Source: Leeuwenhoekiella palythoae (GTDB lineage Bacteria > Bacteroidota > Bacteroidia > Flavobacteriales > Flavobacteriaceae). Taken from it: a stretch of DNA of 64,000 bases. The stretch is taken from positions 226,619 through 290,618 of the forward strand of contig NZ_FQXT01000006.1 of NCBI RefSeq assembly GCF_900130045.1, given 5' to 3'. A program made the position numbers and the translations under genes. Numbering within the stretch: position 1 is the first letter of the stretch; each line of letters opens with the position of its first letter. The notes beneath the pieces were generated by a model. That model did no database searches. It worked only from the letters and a program-made list of their open reading frames with translations, and had not been told where the DNA came from. Shown in pieces: positions 33,163-41,464 of the stretch.

Positions 33163-34176
33163 ATGATACATACGCGAGCGGGAGAAATTAGATCAAGGGT
33201 TGAGGAAGTTGCGCGTAGTATTGTTTTAACATCGCGAAACGAAATTGAACAAGCTGGAGCGCGTTTTGCACTAGAGCGCATTAATGCAGCGCATCTTGAG
33301 AGCACGGCTACCTTACAGGAAAATGATTTAGATCTTAAAATTACAGATGCCTTTCTTGAAGAGTTTGCGATAACCCGCGTACAACTTACAACGGATAAAA
33401 CGGTATCCCTTCAATGGCCGCAGCAGGATGAAGCTTCGGTAAAAATTGTTCTTTTATTAAAAGGGAAAATAGTGTTGTCTGTAGCTAATAATCTTGTTGC
33501 GCTGCAACCAGATCATCTAAATATGATTTATCAGCGCACAGATGCCTTATCATTGATACATGAAACAGGTGCTACCGATTTTGTGGTGTTGACCTTATCT
33601 GAAAATTTCATAAAAACGCTTATTCCGCAAACAGAGCACGATGTATTTGATAAGGATACCCGGTTAAAAATATTCTTTGAGTCTGGATTTAAAAAGTCTG
33701 CTGTGATGTCTGACTTAATCAACCATATTTTAGATTACAAATGTCCTAAATATCTTAAACGCATTCACTTGCAATCTAAAATAACCGAGTTGTTTTTCCA
33801 GTTGTTATTGGTTTATTCAAAGAAGCAGGCAACCGTTACACAGATGCCCGTACATATAGAAAAGCAAATGTATGAGGCTCGGCAACAAATTATTGAGAAC
33901 ATCAGAAATCCGTATACATTAAAGACGCTAGCCAGAACTATAGGGACTAACGAGTATGAACTAAAACGCAATTTTAAGCAAACCTTTGGGATGACGGTTT
34001 TTGGGTATATCAATGAAGTACGTATGCAACGCGCTCAAAAGTATTTAAAAAGTTCGCATTTGAGTATTGCCCTAATAGCAGATAAAATAGGCTACAAAAA
34101 TCCCCAGCATTTTTCTACGGCTTTTAAAAAGAGTACGGGTGTGACACCAAGTGCCTATAGAGATAAACTTAATTGA
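33163..34176 (+). CDS. AraC-family transcriptional activator of the siderophore locus
   Basis: A 337-residue regulator. The N-terminal 220 residues form an effector-binding region like that of PchR-type regulators (SLQWPQQDEASVKIVLLLKGKIVLSV is cupin-like). The C-terminal AraC DNA-binding domain has two helix-turn-helices (about 240-337): NPYTLKTLARTIGTNEYELKRNFKQTFG and LSIALIADKIGYKNPQHFSTAFKKSTGVTPSAYR. It is divergent from the siderophore operons. The two 21-bp direct-repeat operators are its probable targets, and a ferric siderophore its probable inducer. Confidence 0.88.
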   Translation: MIHTRAGEIRSRVEEVARSIVLTSRNEIEQAGARFALERINAAHLESTATLQENDLDLKITDAFLEEFAITRVQLTTDKTVSLQWPQQDEASVKIVLLLKGKIVLSVANNLVALQPDHLNMIYQRTDALSLIHETGATDFVVLTLSENFIKTLIPQTEHDVFDKDTRLKIFFESGFKKSAVMSDLINHILDYKCPKYLKRIHLQSKITELFFQLLLVYSKKQATVTQMPVHIEKQMYEARQQIIENIRNPYTLKTLARTIGTNEYELKRNFKQTFGMTVFGYINEVRMQRAQKYLKSSHLSIALIADKIGYKNPQHFSTAFKKSTGVTPSAYRDKLN

Positions 34177-34198
34177 ATTTACCTGAATTATATCCGCA

Positions 34199-34237
34199 TA
34201 AAAAAGCAGCTACAAATTACTGTAACTGCTTTTTTTA
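34199..34237. terminator. Bidirectional terminator between regulator and tRNA
   Basis: AAAAAAGCAG and CTGCTTTTTTT with a further TACA/TGTA pairing inside (one C/A internal mismatch) around an AATTAC loop. It has A and T runs on both sides, so it can end both the rightward regulator transcript and the leftward tRNA transcript. Confidence 0.85.
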
Positions 34238-34238
34238 G

Positions 34239-34312
34239 TAGCGAGAGGGGGGCACGATCCCCCGACCTCCGGGTTATGAATCCGACGCTCTAACCAACTG
34301 AGCTACCTCGCC
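34239..34312 (-). tRNA. tRNA-Met (CAT anticodon)
   Basis: A 74-base cloverleaf on the minus strand. Acceptor GGCGAGG pairs with TCTCGCT with G-U at both ends, the D arm is GCTC/GAGC, the anticodon loop is TTCATAA (anticodon CAT), and the T arm is a perfect GGGGG/CCCCC stem. CCA is not encoded. A G-U at 1-72 and the standard D arm favour the elongator type. An Ile2 tRNA with lysidine would have the same anticodon and cannot be fully excluded. It stands alone, with a terminator behind it. Confidence 0.92.
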
Positions 34313-34480
34313 AAATTTTGATCTTAAAAAGAAAGCCGAAGCTTTTTTCCTAAGCGGGTGCAAATATAATAACATTTATCAAGTTGGCAAGCATCTTAAT
34401 ATTAAAATAAAAAATTAGTGCTAATCTTTTTTACTCTGTAATTAATATTTATATTGGCAGCCCAACCTAGTAAAGAATCA

Positions 34481-34873
34481 ATGGAAGAAAAAGTAAAATT
34501 TGAAATAGAGTTCCCTATACAGGCCTCACCGTCGTTATTATATCAATATATGTCTTCACCATCAGGAATGTCTGAGTGGTTTGCCGATAACGTGAATTCA
34601 CGGGGCGAGTATTACACTTTCATCTGGAATGGAAGTGAAGAAAAAGCAAAGTTATTAGGAAAAAAGAGTGATGAGCGCATCAAATTCAGATGGATGGATG
34701 ACGTAGAAGATGAGAATCTTTACTTTTTTGAACTGCGTATTGTAGTGGATGAGATCACAAAAGATGTGTCTTTGATCGTTACAGATTTTGCCGAGGAAGA
34801 TGAGATCGACGAGGGGAAAATGTTTTGGGAAAATCAGATTTCAGAATTGAAACATATCATAGGTTCAAACTAA
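34481..34873 (+). CDS. START/AHSA1-like domain protein
   Basis: A 130-residue cytoplasmic protein of the SRPBCC superfamily in the short Bacteroidota form: MEEKVKFEIEFPIQASPSLLYQYMSSPSGMSEWFADNV opens with the strand-helix-helix of the fold, and FRWMDDVEDENLYFFELRIVVDEITKDVSLIVTDF gives the sheet. These form a hydrophobic pocket, but the ligand is unknown. The ATG at 34481 is chosen because the nine upstream in-frame codons begin with TTG and overlap a TATATTGG promoter-like stretch. The downstream hairpin at 34900-34926 terminates its message. Confidence 0.8.
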   Translation: MEEKVKFEIEFPIQASPSLLYQYMSSPSGMSEWFADNVNSRGEYYTFIWNGSEEKAKLLGKKSDERIKFRWMDDVEDENLYFFELRIVVDEITKDVSLIVTDFAEEDEIDEGKMFWENQISELKHIIGSN

Positions 34874-34892
34874 ATAACCTATTCTTAAATTA

Positions 34893-34926
34893 TATATTTG
34901 TCCCTTTGAAAAAAGGGACTTTTTTT
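34893..34926 (+). promoter_or_regulatory. Overlapping promoter and terminator before the aminotransferase
   Basis: The -7 element TATATTTG (34893-34900) runs into a terminator: GTCCCTTT-GAAA-AAAGGGAC (34900-34919) and seven T (34920-34926), directly followed by ATG. A transcript from upstream forms the full hairpin and should stop. A transcript from the internal promoter would start near 34905-34907, inside the left arm, and so could not form it. Confidence 0.7.
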
Positions 34927-35766
34927 ATGATCAATTTTAACGGAACACTTACCGAAACACCACAATTTTCTGCACACAATAGGGGAATGCTTTACGGAGA
35001 TGCAGTTTTTGAAACCATTCGGTATTCTGGTGGAAAATTATTTTTTTGGGAAGATCATTACTTTAGACTTATGGCTTCTATGCGTATCCTGCGTATGGAA
35101 ATCCCAATGGGTTTTACGCTTGAAGATTTACAGGACGAACTTCTAAAAGTAGTGGAGGCTGAAAATTTAAAGGATCAAGCAGCAAGTCTCAGACTCACAG
35201 TGACCCGCAATGAGGGCGGTAAGTATTTGCCCGAAGATAACAATGTTTCTTTCTATATTTTTGCTAAAGAGCTAAAGGATCCTTTTTTTACCCTAACGGA
35301 AGACCATTACGAGGTAGAGCTATATAAAGATCATTACGTCAATGCAGATCTTCTTTCTACATTAAAAACAGCAAATAAAATCATTCACGTCACCGGAAGC
35401 ATTTTTGCCAAGGAGAATGATTATGCCAATTGCTTATTGCTCAACACGAACAAGTCGGTAGTTGAAGCATTAAATGGAAATCTATTTCTTGTAAAAGGAT
35501 CTACGATTAAAACGCCGCCTCTTGAAGAGGGTTGTCTTCGCGGAATTATACGTAAGCAATTGATTGAGATCATTGCTAAATTAGACGAGTTTACAATAGA
35601 GGAAGCAGCGATATCTCCTTTTGAGCTCCAAAAGGCAGATGAGTTATTTATTACAAATGCTATCGTAGGGATTCAGCCAATTAGCAAGTATCGTAAGAAA
35701 ACGTACACTAATACAGTAGCTAAAAATCTCTTAGGCAAATTAAATGCAAAAGCGCGCTTAGGTTAA
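34927..35766 (+). CDS. Class IV PLP-dependent aminotransferase (aminodeoxychorismate-lyase-like)
   Basis: A 279-residue PLP enzyme of fold type IV. The start has the typical GMLYGDAVFETIR and EDHYFRLMASMRIL segments. The PLP-lysine is in LSTLKTANKIIHV (about residue 150), and the PLP phosphate loop lies near GCLRGIIRKQLIEI with ELFITNAIVGIQPI at the end. The family includes 4-amino-4-deoxychorismate lyase (PabC), branched-chain and D-amino-acid aminotransferases; length and the absence of BCAT signatures favour the PabC-like group. The ATG follows a U-tract immediately. No folate gene is adjacent, so the substrate stays open. Confidence 0.85.
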   Translation: MINFNGTLTETPQFSAHNRGMLYGDAVFETIRYSGGKLFFWEDHYFRLMASMRILRMEIPMGFTLEDLQDELLKVVEAENLKDQAASLRLTVTRNEGGKYLPEDNNVSFYIFAKELKDPFFTLTEDHYEVELYKDHYVNADLLSTLKTANKIIHVTGSIFAKENDYANCLLLNTNKSVVEALNGNLFLVKGSTIKTPPLEEGCLRGIIRKQLIEIIAKLDEFTIEEAAISPFELQKADELFITNAIVGIQPISKYRKKTYTNTVAKNLLGKLNAKARLG

Positions 35767-35774
35767 GAAAGCAA

Positions 35775-36344
35775 CTAGTTATTACTAGGATTTTCAGGAG
35801 CGTTAGACCATAATAGGTATTCACCGCCAAGCTCTAACATTTTTTCCTTCCATAATTCAGGAAAGCATTTGTTGATGATTTCTTTATCATAGGTATTATC
35901 AGTGACGATCCAGGCGTTTGCATCCAATTCACTATCCAGCTGATTGCAATCCCATCCTGAATAACCTAAAAAAAACCGAATTTCATCGGTTGATATTTTA
36001 TTGGAAGCGATTAGATCTACTACGGTGTCAAAATCACCGCCCCAATAAATGCCGTTAGAAATCTCAATACTCTCAGGGATGAGGTTTGGTACTTTGTGCA
36101 AGAAATAAAGGTTGTCTTGTTCAACGGGACCGCCATTGTAGATTTGCATAGCGTCACCTTTGATTTCCGGGATTAATTCGTTGAGGGTAAACGTCAGAGG
36201 CTTATTAAGGATAAAACCAACAGAGCCTTCTTCATTATGATTGGCAAGAAGTACGACAGATCTATTAAACGAAACATCGCCTATAATCGCCGGTTCTGCT
36301 ATCAAAAGTTTTCCTTTTTGAGGCTTATTGGTCGTCATGAACAT
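35775..36344 (-). CDS. YqgE/AlgH family protein (UPF0301)
   Basis: A 189-residue protein with the whole family pattern: KGKLLIAEPAIIGDVSFNRSVVLLANHNEEGSVGFILNKPL at the start and FFLGYSGWDCNQLDSELDANAWIV in the middle. The biochemical role of the family is unclear; AlgH was first linked to alginate control. A second ATG two codons downstream is equally possible as start. It ends 8 bp from the convergent aminotransferase gene, with only a weak CTAG hairpin between. Confidence 0.92.
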   Translation of the reverse strand: MFMTTNKPQKGKLLIAEPAIIGDVSFNRSVVLLANHNEEGSVGFILNKPLTFTLNELIPEIKGDAMQIYNGGPVEQDNLYFLHKVPNLIPESIEISNGIYWGGDFDTVVDLIASNKISTDEIRFFLGYSGWDCNQLDSELDANAWIVTDNTYDKEIINKCFPELWKEKMLELGGEYLLWSNAPENPSNN

Positions 36345-36397
36345 CTTTTGTTCTAAACTAATCTATTTTTTTTAATTAACAAAAAAATAACACTTAA

Positions 36398-36426
36398 TAA
36401 AAAAGCCCCGATCACTCGGGGCTTTT
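36398..36426 (-). terminator. Terminator after the HU gene
   Basis: AAAAGCCCCGA (36401-36411) and TCGGGGCTTTT (36416-36426), an 11-bp stem with TCAC loop, 23 bp beyond the HU stop. T-rich on the minus strand. Confidence 0.9.
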
Positions 36427-36448
36427 AAAAGTATATAAACTGTAAGAA

Positions 36449-36721
36449 TTAGTTTACAGCGTCAGATAAATCTGAACCAGCTTTAAACTTCACTACATTT
36501 TTAGCAGCGATTTGGATTGTTTTTCCAGTTTGTGGGTTTCTTCCTTCGCGAGCTGCACGCTTAGATACAGACCAAGAACCAAAACCTACAAGAGAAACGC
36601 GGTCGCCACCTTTCAATGATTTTTCGATATTTCCTAAAAATGATTCCAATGCTTTTTTAGCTGCTGCTTTTGTGATTCCAGCATCTTCTGCCATTGCATC
36701 AATTAAATCTGATTTGTTCAT
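36449..36721 (-). CDS. HU-family DNA-binding protein
   Basis: A 90-residue histone-like protein that bends and compacts DNA as a dimer. Typical features: MNKSDLIDAMAEDAGITKAAAKKALESF (helical body), GDRVSLVGFGSWSVSKRAAREGRNPQTG (signature), and the DNA-clamping arm with Arg and Pro around GRNPQTGKTIQIAAKN. It is monocistronic with a strong own promoter and a terminator, as expected for an abundant protein. Confidence 0.96.
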   Translation of the reverse strand: MNKSDLIDAMAEDAGITKAAAKKALESFLGNIEKSLKGGDRVSLVGFGSWSVSKRAAREGRNPQTGKTIQIAAKNVVKFKAGSDLSDAVN

Positions 36722-36778
36722 AATTTTAAAATTTTAAAAAAATTAAATGTCGGTTAAACTTTTGTTTATTGTCCTAAC

Positions 36779-36808
36779 AAATTTAGACGGATATTTCGTT
36801 CACGCAAG
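36779..36808 (-). promoter_or_regulatory. HU gene promoter
   Basis: On the minus strand TAAATTTG (36786-36779) with TTG 19 bp upstream, matching both elements of the Bacteroidota consensus. It gives a leader of about 50 bases, which is AT-rich (TTTTTTTAAAATTTTAAAAT) before the ATG. Confidence 0.7.
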
Positions 36809-36911
36809 CAATAGCGCAGGAAATCACGGTTTATGTTGATAACTTTAACGTTTTGTTGATAACGGCAAGCATTTTTAACACAATTAAGGCAAATTCCCCG
36901 TAGGTCTAGTA

Positions 36912-37877
36912 TTACAACGTTTTAGCTTCGCTTTGGATGCTAAAACCATTTAGCAAATCTTTGACCGGCATGCGCTTTTTGCCAGAGAGTTGTACTTCAT
37001 CTAATCGAACCCATCCATCTTCGGCTGAAACATACAGTTTGTCGTGATTTACTTTTATTTTACCGACACTAGGGTTGCCTAATTCATTTGATTCTTCCAC
37101 AGAAGCCAGTGTCGCCTTATAGACTTTTAATTGGTGCTCTTGAGCATCTCCATTAGTAAAAAGCGTCCAGGCCACAGGATATGGACTCAATCCTCTTATG
37201 TGATTGTATACTTGTTTTGAAGGTTGATCCCAATTGATTCGCGTGTTTTCTCGATTGAGTTTATAAGCTGTATGCAATTGTTCTTGTTTAGGCTGAGCGA
37301 CCGTTTCAACCGGACCTTCCGCTATTAGTTTTACAGTTTTAAGAATAACCTCGCTACCTAAATGCATAAGCCTGTCGTGCAATTCTCCCGCATTTTCTGC
37401 TTCAGAAATAGCTACTTTTTCTTGAAGAATGATAGCACCGGTATCTATCTTTTCATCTATAAAAAAGGTAGTCACTCCGGTTTCTTTTTCCCCTTTTATA
37501 ATTGCCCAGTTAATAGGTGCAGCCCCGCGATAATCGGGCAGCAGTGAAGCGTGCAAATTAAAGGTGCCGTATTCCGGCATTTGCCAAACCACTTCAGGAA
37601 GCATTCTAAATGCGACTACGATGTGTAGGTTAGCGTTGAGACTTTTTAATTCTTCTAAAAAAGCTTCAGACTTTAAGTTGGTAGGTTGTAAAACCTTAAG
37701 GTCTTGAGATAAGGCATACTTTTTTATTGCACTCTGTTGAATTTTTTGTCCACGGCCGGCAGGTCTGTCCGGAGCCGTAATGACGCCTACAATCGTATAA
37801 TTATTTTCGACAAGATTCTCTAAACCGGCAACGGCAAAATCTGGTGTTCCCATAAAGATTATGCGTAAATCTCTCAT
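36912..37877 (-). CDS. fmt: Methionyl-tRNA formyltransferase
   Basis: Formylates initiator Met-tRNA using 10-formyltetrahydrofolate. It has 321 residues, the normal length. The N-terminal Rossmann domain has FMGTPDFAV, the folate/catalytic region is LHASLLPDYRGAAPINWAI with GVTTFFIDEKIDTG, and the C-terminal tRNA-binding domain starts near 205 (NRENTRINWDQPS, HIRGLSPYPVAW). Its ATG overlaps the recQ stop (ATGA), so it is translated with recQ. Confidence 0.96.
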   Translation of the reverse strand: MRDLRIIFMGTPDFAVAGLENLVENNYTIVGVITAPDRPAGRGQKIQQSAIKKYALSQDLKVLQPTNLKSEAFLEELKSLNANLHIVVAFRMLPEVVWQMPEYGTFNLHASLLPDYRGAAPINWAIIKGEKETGVTTFFIDEKIDTGAIILQEKVAISEAENAGELHDRLMHLGSEVILKTVKLIAEGPVETVAQPKQEQLHTAYKLNRENTRINWDQPSKQVYNHIRGLSPYPVAWTLFTNGDAQEHQLKVYKATLASVEESNELGNPSVGKIKVNHDKLYVSAEDGWVRLDEVQLSGKKRMPVKDLLNGFSIQSEAKTL

Positions 37878-39766
37878 ATTCGTTGATATAAATTTGAAGG
37901 GGTTATTTTAATTTTCTTCTGCATTAATAGCAGTTTTAAGCTACTTAATAGGTCTTCTTCACGCTTTATTTTTAAAACTTCTAAGAGCGTTTTAGACGAG
38001 CAAGCGCCCTGATTCAAATAGTGTAAAATTTGATCCTCGAGCGCTCGGGGAGCTTTAGTTTTTAATTTCTTTTGGCAAATATCGCAGATTCCGCAGGCTT
38101 CTTGTTGATGTTCTTCGAAATAAGCTAGCAATTGTTTACTGCGACACACCGGCGTTTCAATATAGCGCAACATACTTTTTACCTGATCTACTTTACGCGT
38201 GTTTTGCGCGGTTATCGCTTTTGAAATGCGATTGATCACAAGATCATCTTCACGCTGCACTAAAAAAGTTATAGCAGTATCTGCGTGGGAGTGCTCATAA
38301 ACAGCCACATCATCTTTATGTAATTGCAAAAGCGTTTGATGAATTTTAACCAGAGGTACCCCCGCCTTTTTTGCGATCAATGCATGATCAATGGTAATGG
38401 CGTTATCATAAATTCCACTATAGGTGCGCAACAAGCTTTTTACGATGGAATCAATTCCCGGATTGCGAATTAGATAATAGGTAAGATTAATTGCAGAAAC
38501 CGAAAATTGAAGCGTAGCTCTTCGATAAAATTCTTGACTCAATAAGAGCACGCTATTGCGATCGAGTAACTGAAGCGCATTATAGGTTAGCAATGTATTG
38601 AAATCATAGGTTTTGCAGAATTCGGTAAAATCAAACCGAAAGGTTTCGTGCTCACCTTCTCCGTAAGAAATTTGAAAATAGCTATTGAGTTTTTTGTATA
38701 CCTTTTTAACAAAAGAAACCGAAGGTAATACCTTCAAAAACTGATTGGTTAAACGGTCTTTATCGCTGTTATTAAATAGAATTACACTGGTTGCTTGTTG
38801 ACCATTTCTTCCGGCTCTACCGGCTTCTTGAAAATAGCTTTCGAGACTTTCGGGCAGTTCTACGTGTATTACGGTTTGCACATCAGCTTTGTCAATACCC
38901 ATCCCAAAAGCGCTGGTTGCTACCATTACTTGGGTTTTGTTTTGAGACCAAGCTGCAAAACGTTCCTGGCGCTCCCCATTGCCTAATCCACCGTGGTAAA
39001 AATGCGCCGAAATCCCGTATTCGTTTAGAAACTGGGCAAAATACTGTGCACTTTTTCTGCTACGTACATAGACAATTCCGCTTCCGGGATGTTGCTTAAA
39101 AAGCTGAACGATGCGCTGTTGCTTGCTTTCTTCGTAGAGTACTTTATTAGCGAGATTCTTCCGCTTAAATGAATCTCTAAAAGTAGTTACCTCTTTTAGT
39201 GCCAGCTGGGTGATGATATCTTGCTGTACGGCAGCCGTGGCGGTTGCAGTAAGCGCTATACACGGGATTTCTTGAAACTGTTCTCTAAACGCTTGAATAT
39301 TTCGGTAAGCCGGTCTAAAATCGTGACCCCATTGTGAGATACAATGAGCTTCATCAATTGCCAGCAAATTGATGTTCATTTGTTTTAGGCGTGCTAAAAC
39401 GAGTTCGTTTTGCAAGCGCTCAGGAGAGAGGTACAGCAGTTTGTAATTGCCAAAAATGCAATTGTCTAATAAAACATCAAGCTCTTGATATTTAATTCCG
39501 CCGGGAATGTGCAAGGCTTTAATTCCTCTTTTTTCAAGCTGAACCACTTGATCTTTCATTAAAGAGAGCAGGGGAGAAATCACTAAGGTAATTCCCTCTT
39601 TGATCACTGCCGGAATTTGATAGCAAAGTGATTTTCCGCCGCCGGTAGGAAGCAACGCAAAGGTGTCTTTACCGTTTAAGACACTTGTAATGATCTCAAG
39701 CTGTTTTGACCGGAATGATGCATAGCCCCAGAACTTTTGTAAAGCTTCTTGAGGAGTGGTCATCAT
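37874..39766 (-). CDS. recQ: RecQ-family ATP-dependent DNA helicase
   Basis: A 3'-5' DNA helicase in recombination repair, 630 residues. It shows Walker A LLPTGGGKSLCYQ, motif II DEAHCISQWGHDFRP, motif VI EAGRAGRNGQ, the zinc-binding cysteines (CRSKQLLAYFEEH, CGICDIC) and a C-terminal winged-helix region. It is shorter than proteins with a full HRDC; no HRDC is evident. Four-base overlaps with both neighbours (AAA ATPase before, fmt after) make a coupled trio. Confidence 0.94.
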   Translation of the reverse strand: MMTTPQEALQKFWGYASFRSKQLEIITSVLNGKDTFALLPTGGGKSLCYQIPAVIKEGITLVISPLLSLMKDQVVQLEKRGIKALHIPGGIKYQELDVLLDNCIFGNYKLLYLSPERLQNELVLARLKQMNINLLAIDEAHCISQWGHDFRPAYRNIQAFREQFQEIPCIALTATATAAVQQDIITQLALKEVTTFRDSFKRKNLANKVLYEESKQQRIVQLFKQHPGSGIVYVRSRKSAQYFAQFLNEYGISAHFYHGGLGNGERQERFAAWSQNKTQVMVATSAFGMGIDKADVQTVIHVELPESLESYFQEAGRAGRNGQQATSVILFNNSDKDRLTNQFLKVLPSVSFVKKVYKKLNSYFQISYGEGEHETFRFDFTEFCKTYDFNTLLTYNALQLLDRNSVLLLSQEFYRRATLQFSVSAINLTYYLIRNPGIDSIVKSLLRTYSGIYDNAITIDHALIAKKAGVPLVKIHQTLLQLHKDDVAVYEHSHADTAITFLVQREDDLVINRISKAITAQNTRKVDQVKSMLRYIETPVCRSKQLLAYFEEHQQEACGICDICQKKLKTKAPRALEDQILHYLNQGACSSKTLLEVLKIKREEDLLSSLKLLLMQKKIKITPSNLYQRI

Positions 39767-40302
39767 AGGGTCATATGCTTTAAAATAAAATCCAGGCGAT
39801 CTTCGACCGGTACTTTGGGCACTTCAATAGGAGTATAACCACAAGAACGATACGTTTTTAAAAGTTCGTCTTGAATTTTTACCGCTTCCTCAAAACTTTC
39901 ATAGCGCTCTTTGTCAGTTACGTGAATATCGCGCCACAAAGGAAGTAAGAATATCTTATCGTAGCGATACGTTGAGTTCGCTTTAGTAAATCGGTCAGGA
40001 TACTCCTGCCCAATAAAATCCATATAAGCAGACACATCAGGAATACCACGGTCTATAAAAACATATTCAGCATCAAGGGCACCGGCATCCAAGTATTGCT
40101 GTATACGACGTTCTAGCAGTTTATCGCTAAACAGCAGGGGTTCTGTAAGAAATAATTGCTCAATACCTTCTTGCTGTGCAGCTTTGATCACCTCGCGCGA
40201 CACTTCATCAAGGCAAGGATATCCCTTTTCTTTTAAAGCGTTGAGTAAAGTTGTTTTTCCGGTACTGGGGCCTCCTATTAAAACAATGCGTTTTGCTGTC
40301 AA
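39763..40302 (-). CDS. AAA-type P-loop kinase/ATPase (NadR kinase-like fold)
   Basis: A 179-residue P-loop protein of the AAA_28 type, common in Bacteroidota upstream of recQ or fmt. Walker A is IVLIGGPSTGKTTLL, near the N-terminus. The DEVSREVI segment, YVFIDRGIPDVSAYM (Walker B with Asp-Arg) and the C-terminal YTPIEVPKVPVEDRLDFIL recall nucleoside or nicotinamide-riboside kinase folds. No ATG lies near the P-loop; I choose the TTG at 40302 because homologues start a few residues before the P-loop and the longer frame would run into the divergent promoter. Its stop overlaps recQ. Confidence 0.75.
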   Translation of the reverse strand: MTAKRIVLIGGPSTGKTTLLNALKEKGYPCLDEVSREVIKAAQQEGIEQLFLTEPLLFSDKLLERRIQQYLDAGALDAEYVFIDRGIPDVSAYMDFIGQEYPDRFTKANSTYRYDKIFLLPLWRDIHVTDKERYESFEEAVKIQDELLKTYRSCGYTPIEVPKVPVEDRLDFILKHMTL

Positions 40303-40381
40303 GATAAATGCTTTAGGTCTTTCGTAATTGGCGGTAAAAATACTCAAATACAAACCGATTAAAAAATTAGCTTTAGAATGG

Positions 40382-40389
40382 TATCTTTG
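40382..40389 (+). promoter_or_regulatory. -7 element of the DUF493 gene
   Basis: TATCTTTG, a full TAnnTTTG match, 17 bases before the ATG at 40407. The -33 region (TTAG) is weak. Confidence 0.55.
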
Positions 40390-40406
40390 CACCTCAAAAG
40401 AAGGCT

Positions 40407-40697
40407 ATGAGCACAGATAAAAACTCTGAAGAATTTTACAAGAAATTAAAAGGCAGACTCGAAGAAACCACACAGTGGCCATCTGCCTACCTTTATAAAT
40501 TTATCGTCCCGTCTGATAACCAGAAGATTGCTCAAATTGAAGAGATCTTTGATAATATGGGAGCGGTGATCAATACAAAAGAATCAAGCAAAGGTACTTA
40601 TACAAGTGTTTCTATAAATGTGCGTATGCAGGACCCTGATGCGGTTATTGCAAAATATAAAGAAGTAGCAAGCGTTGAAGGTGTTATTTCGCTGTAA
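40407..40697 (+). CDS. DUF493 family protein (YbeD-like)
   Basis: A 96-residue protein with the ferredoxin-like pattern of DUF493: WPSAYLYKFIVPSDNQKIAQIEEIF, then YTSVSINVRMQDPDAVIAKYKEVASVEGVISL, the typical end. Members are thought to be allosteric regulatory domains; the function is not settled. It is divergent from the AAA ATPase-recQ-fmt operon. Confidence 0.9.
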   Translation: MSTDKNSEEFYKKLKGRLEETTQWPSAYLYKFIVPSDNQKIAQIEEIFDNMGAVINTKESSKGTYTSVSINVRMQDPDAVIAKYKEVASVEGVISL

Positions 40698-40818
40698 TCG
40701 CATAAAATCAGCTTTTAAATTACATTAATTTAATTTTGGCCTGTGGGCCTTTCTACAATTTTTAGTACTTTGCCTTATCGTTTCTTTTTAAGAAACTACT
40801 TCACTTAAATTTTTACAG

Positions 40819-41445
40819 TTGATAGATCAATTAGAATATAATACAGAGCGAGAGAAGCTTATTATTCCCGAGTATGGGCGCCATTTACAAAAGATGGTTA
40901 ATCAAGCCGTTGAAGAAGAAGATGAAAAAAAGCGCAATATCATAGCACGCAGTATTATCGCAGTGATGGGTAATTTACAACCACATCTGCGTGATGTGCC
41001 TGATTTTCAGCATAAGCTTTGGGATCAATTGTTTATCATGAGTGATTTTAAACTAGATGTGGTTTCTCCTTATGATAAGCCTTCTAAAGAAAAACTAGAA
41101 GAGCATCCAGATCCTTTAGATTATCCGCAAAATCATCCTAAATACCGTTTCTACGGAAACAACATCAAACGTATGATAGATGTGGCGGTGCAATGGGAAA
41201 AAGGTCAAAAGCGAGAGGCATTAGAGTTTACCATCGCAAACCACATGAAAAAATGCTTCCTGAACTGGAATAAGGATACCGTAGATGACGAAGTGATCTT
41301 TAAGCATCTGTTTGAATTGAGTGACGGGCAGATCAATCTTGCCAAAAAAGACGAAGATCTCAAAGAAGCGCAAAAACTTATGCGCAACAAAAAATCAGGT
41401 AAGTCTTACCGAAAAAAATCTGGACGCGGTAAAAAGCGTTACTAA
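40819..41445 (+). CDS. DUF4290 family protein
   Basis: A 208-residue cytoplasmic protein of a Bacteroidota-only family. The start IDQLEYNTEREKLIIPEYGRHLQKMV and the WDQLFIMSDFKLDVVSPY, YRFYGNNIKRMIDVAVQWEKG and MKKCFLNWNKDTV blocks are the conserved features. It is all-helical, with a Lys/Arg-rich tail (SGKSYRKKSGRGKKRY) suggestive of nucleic-acid contact. The start codon is TTG at 40819, since no ATG precedes the conserved start. It stands 19 bp before murA, and the pair is conserved in relatives as far as I recall. Function unknown. Confidence 0.88.
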   Translation: MIDQLEYNTEREKLIIPEYGRHLQKMVNQAVEEEDEKKRNIIARSIIAVMGNLQPHLRDVPDFQHKLWDQLFIMSDFKLDVVSPYDKPSKEKLEEHPDPLDYPQNHPKYRFYGNNIKRMIDVAVQWEKGQKREALEFTIANHMKKCFLNWNKDTVDDEVIFKHLFELSDGQINLAKKDEDLKEAQKLMRNKKSGKSYRKKSGRGKKRY

Positions 41446-41464
41446 TTTTTAGCAACACATTTTA

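Noticed and set aside
34825..34926. Upstream extension of the class IV aminotransferase reading frame
   Set aside because: It would run through the end of the START-like gene and through the terminator hairpin. The ATG at 34927 fits the family.
40303..40392. N-terminal extension of the AAA ATPase starting at a GTG at 40392
   Set aside because: It has no family match, begins with a non-ATG codon and overlaps the -7 element of the divergent DUF493 gene. The P-loop lies immediately after the chosen TTG.
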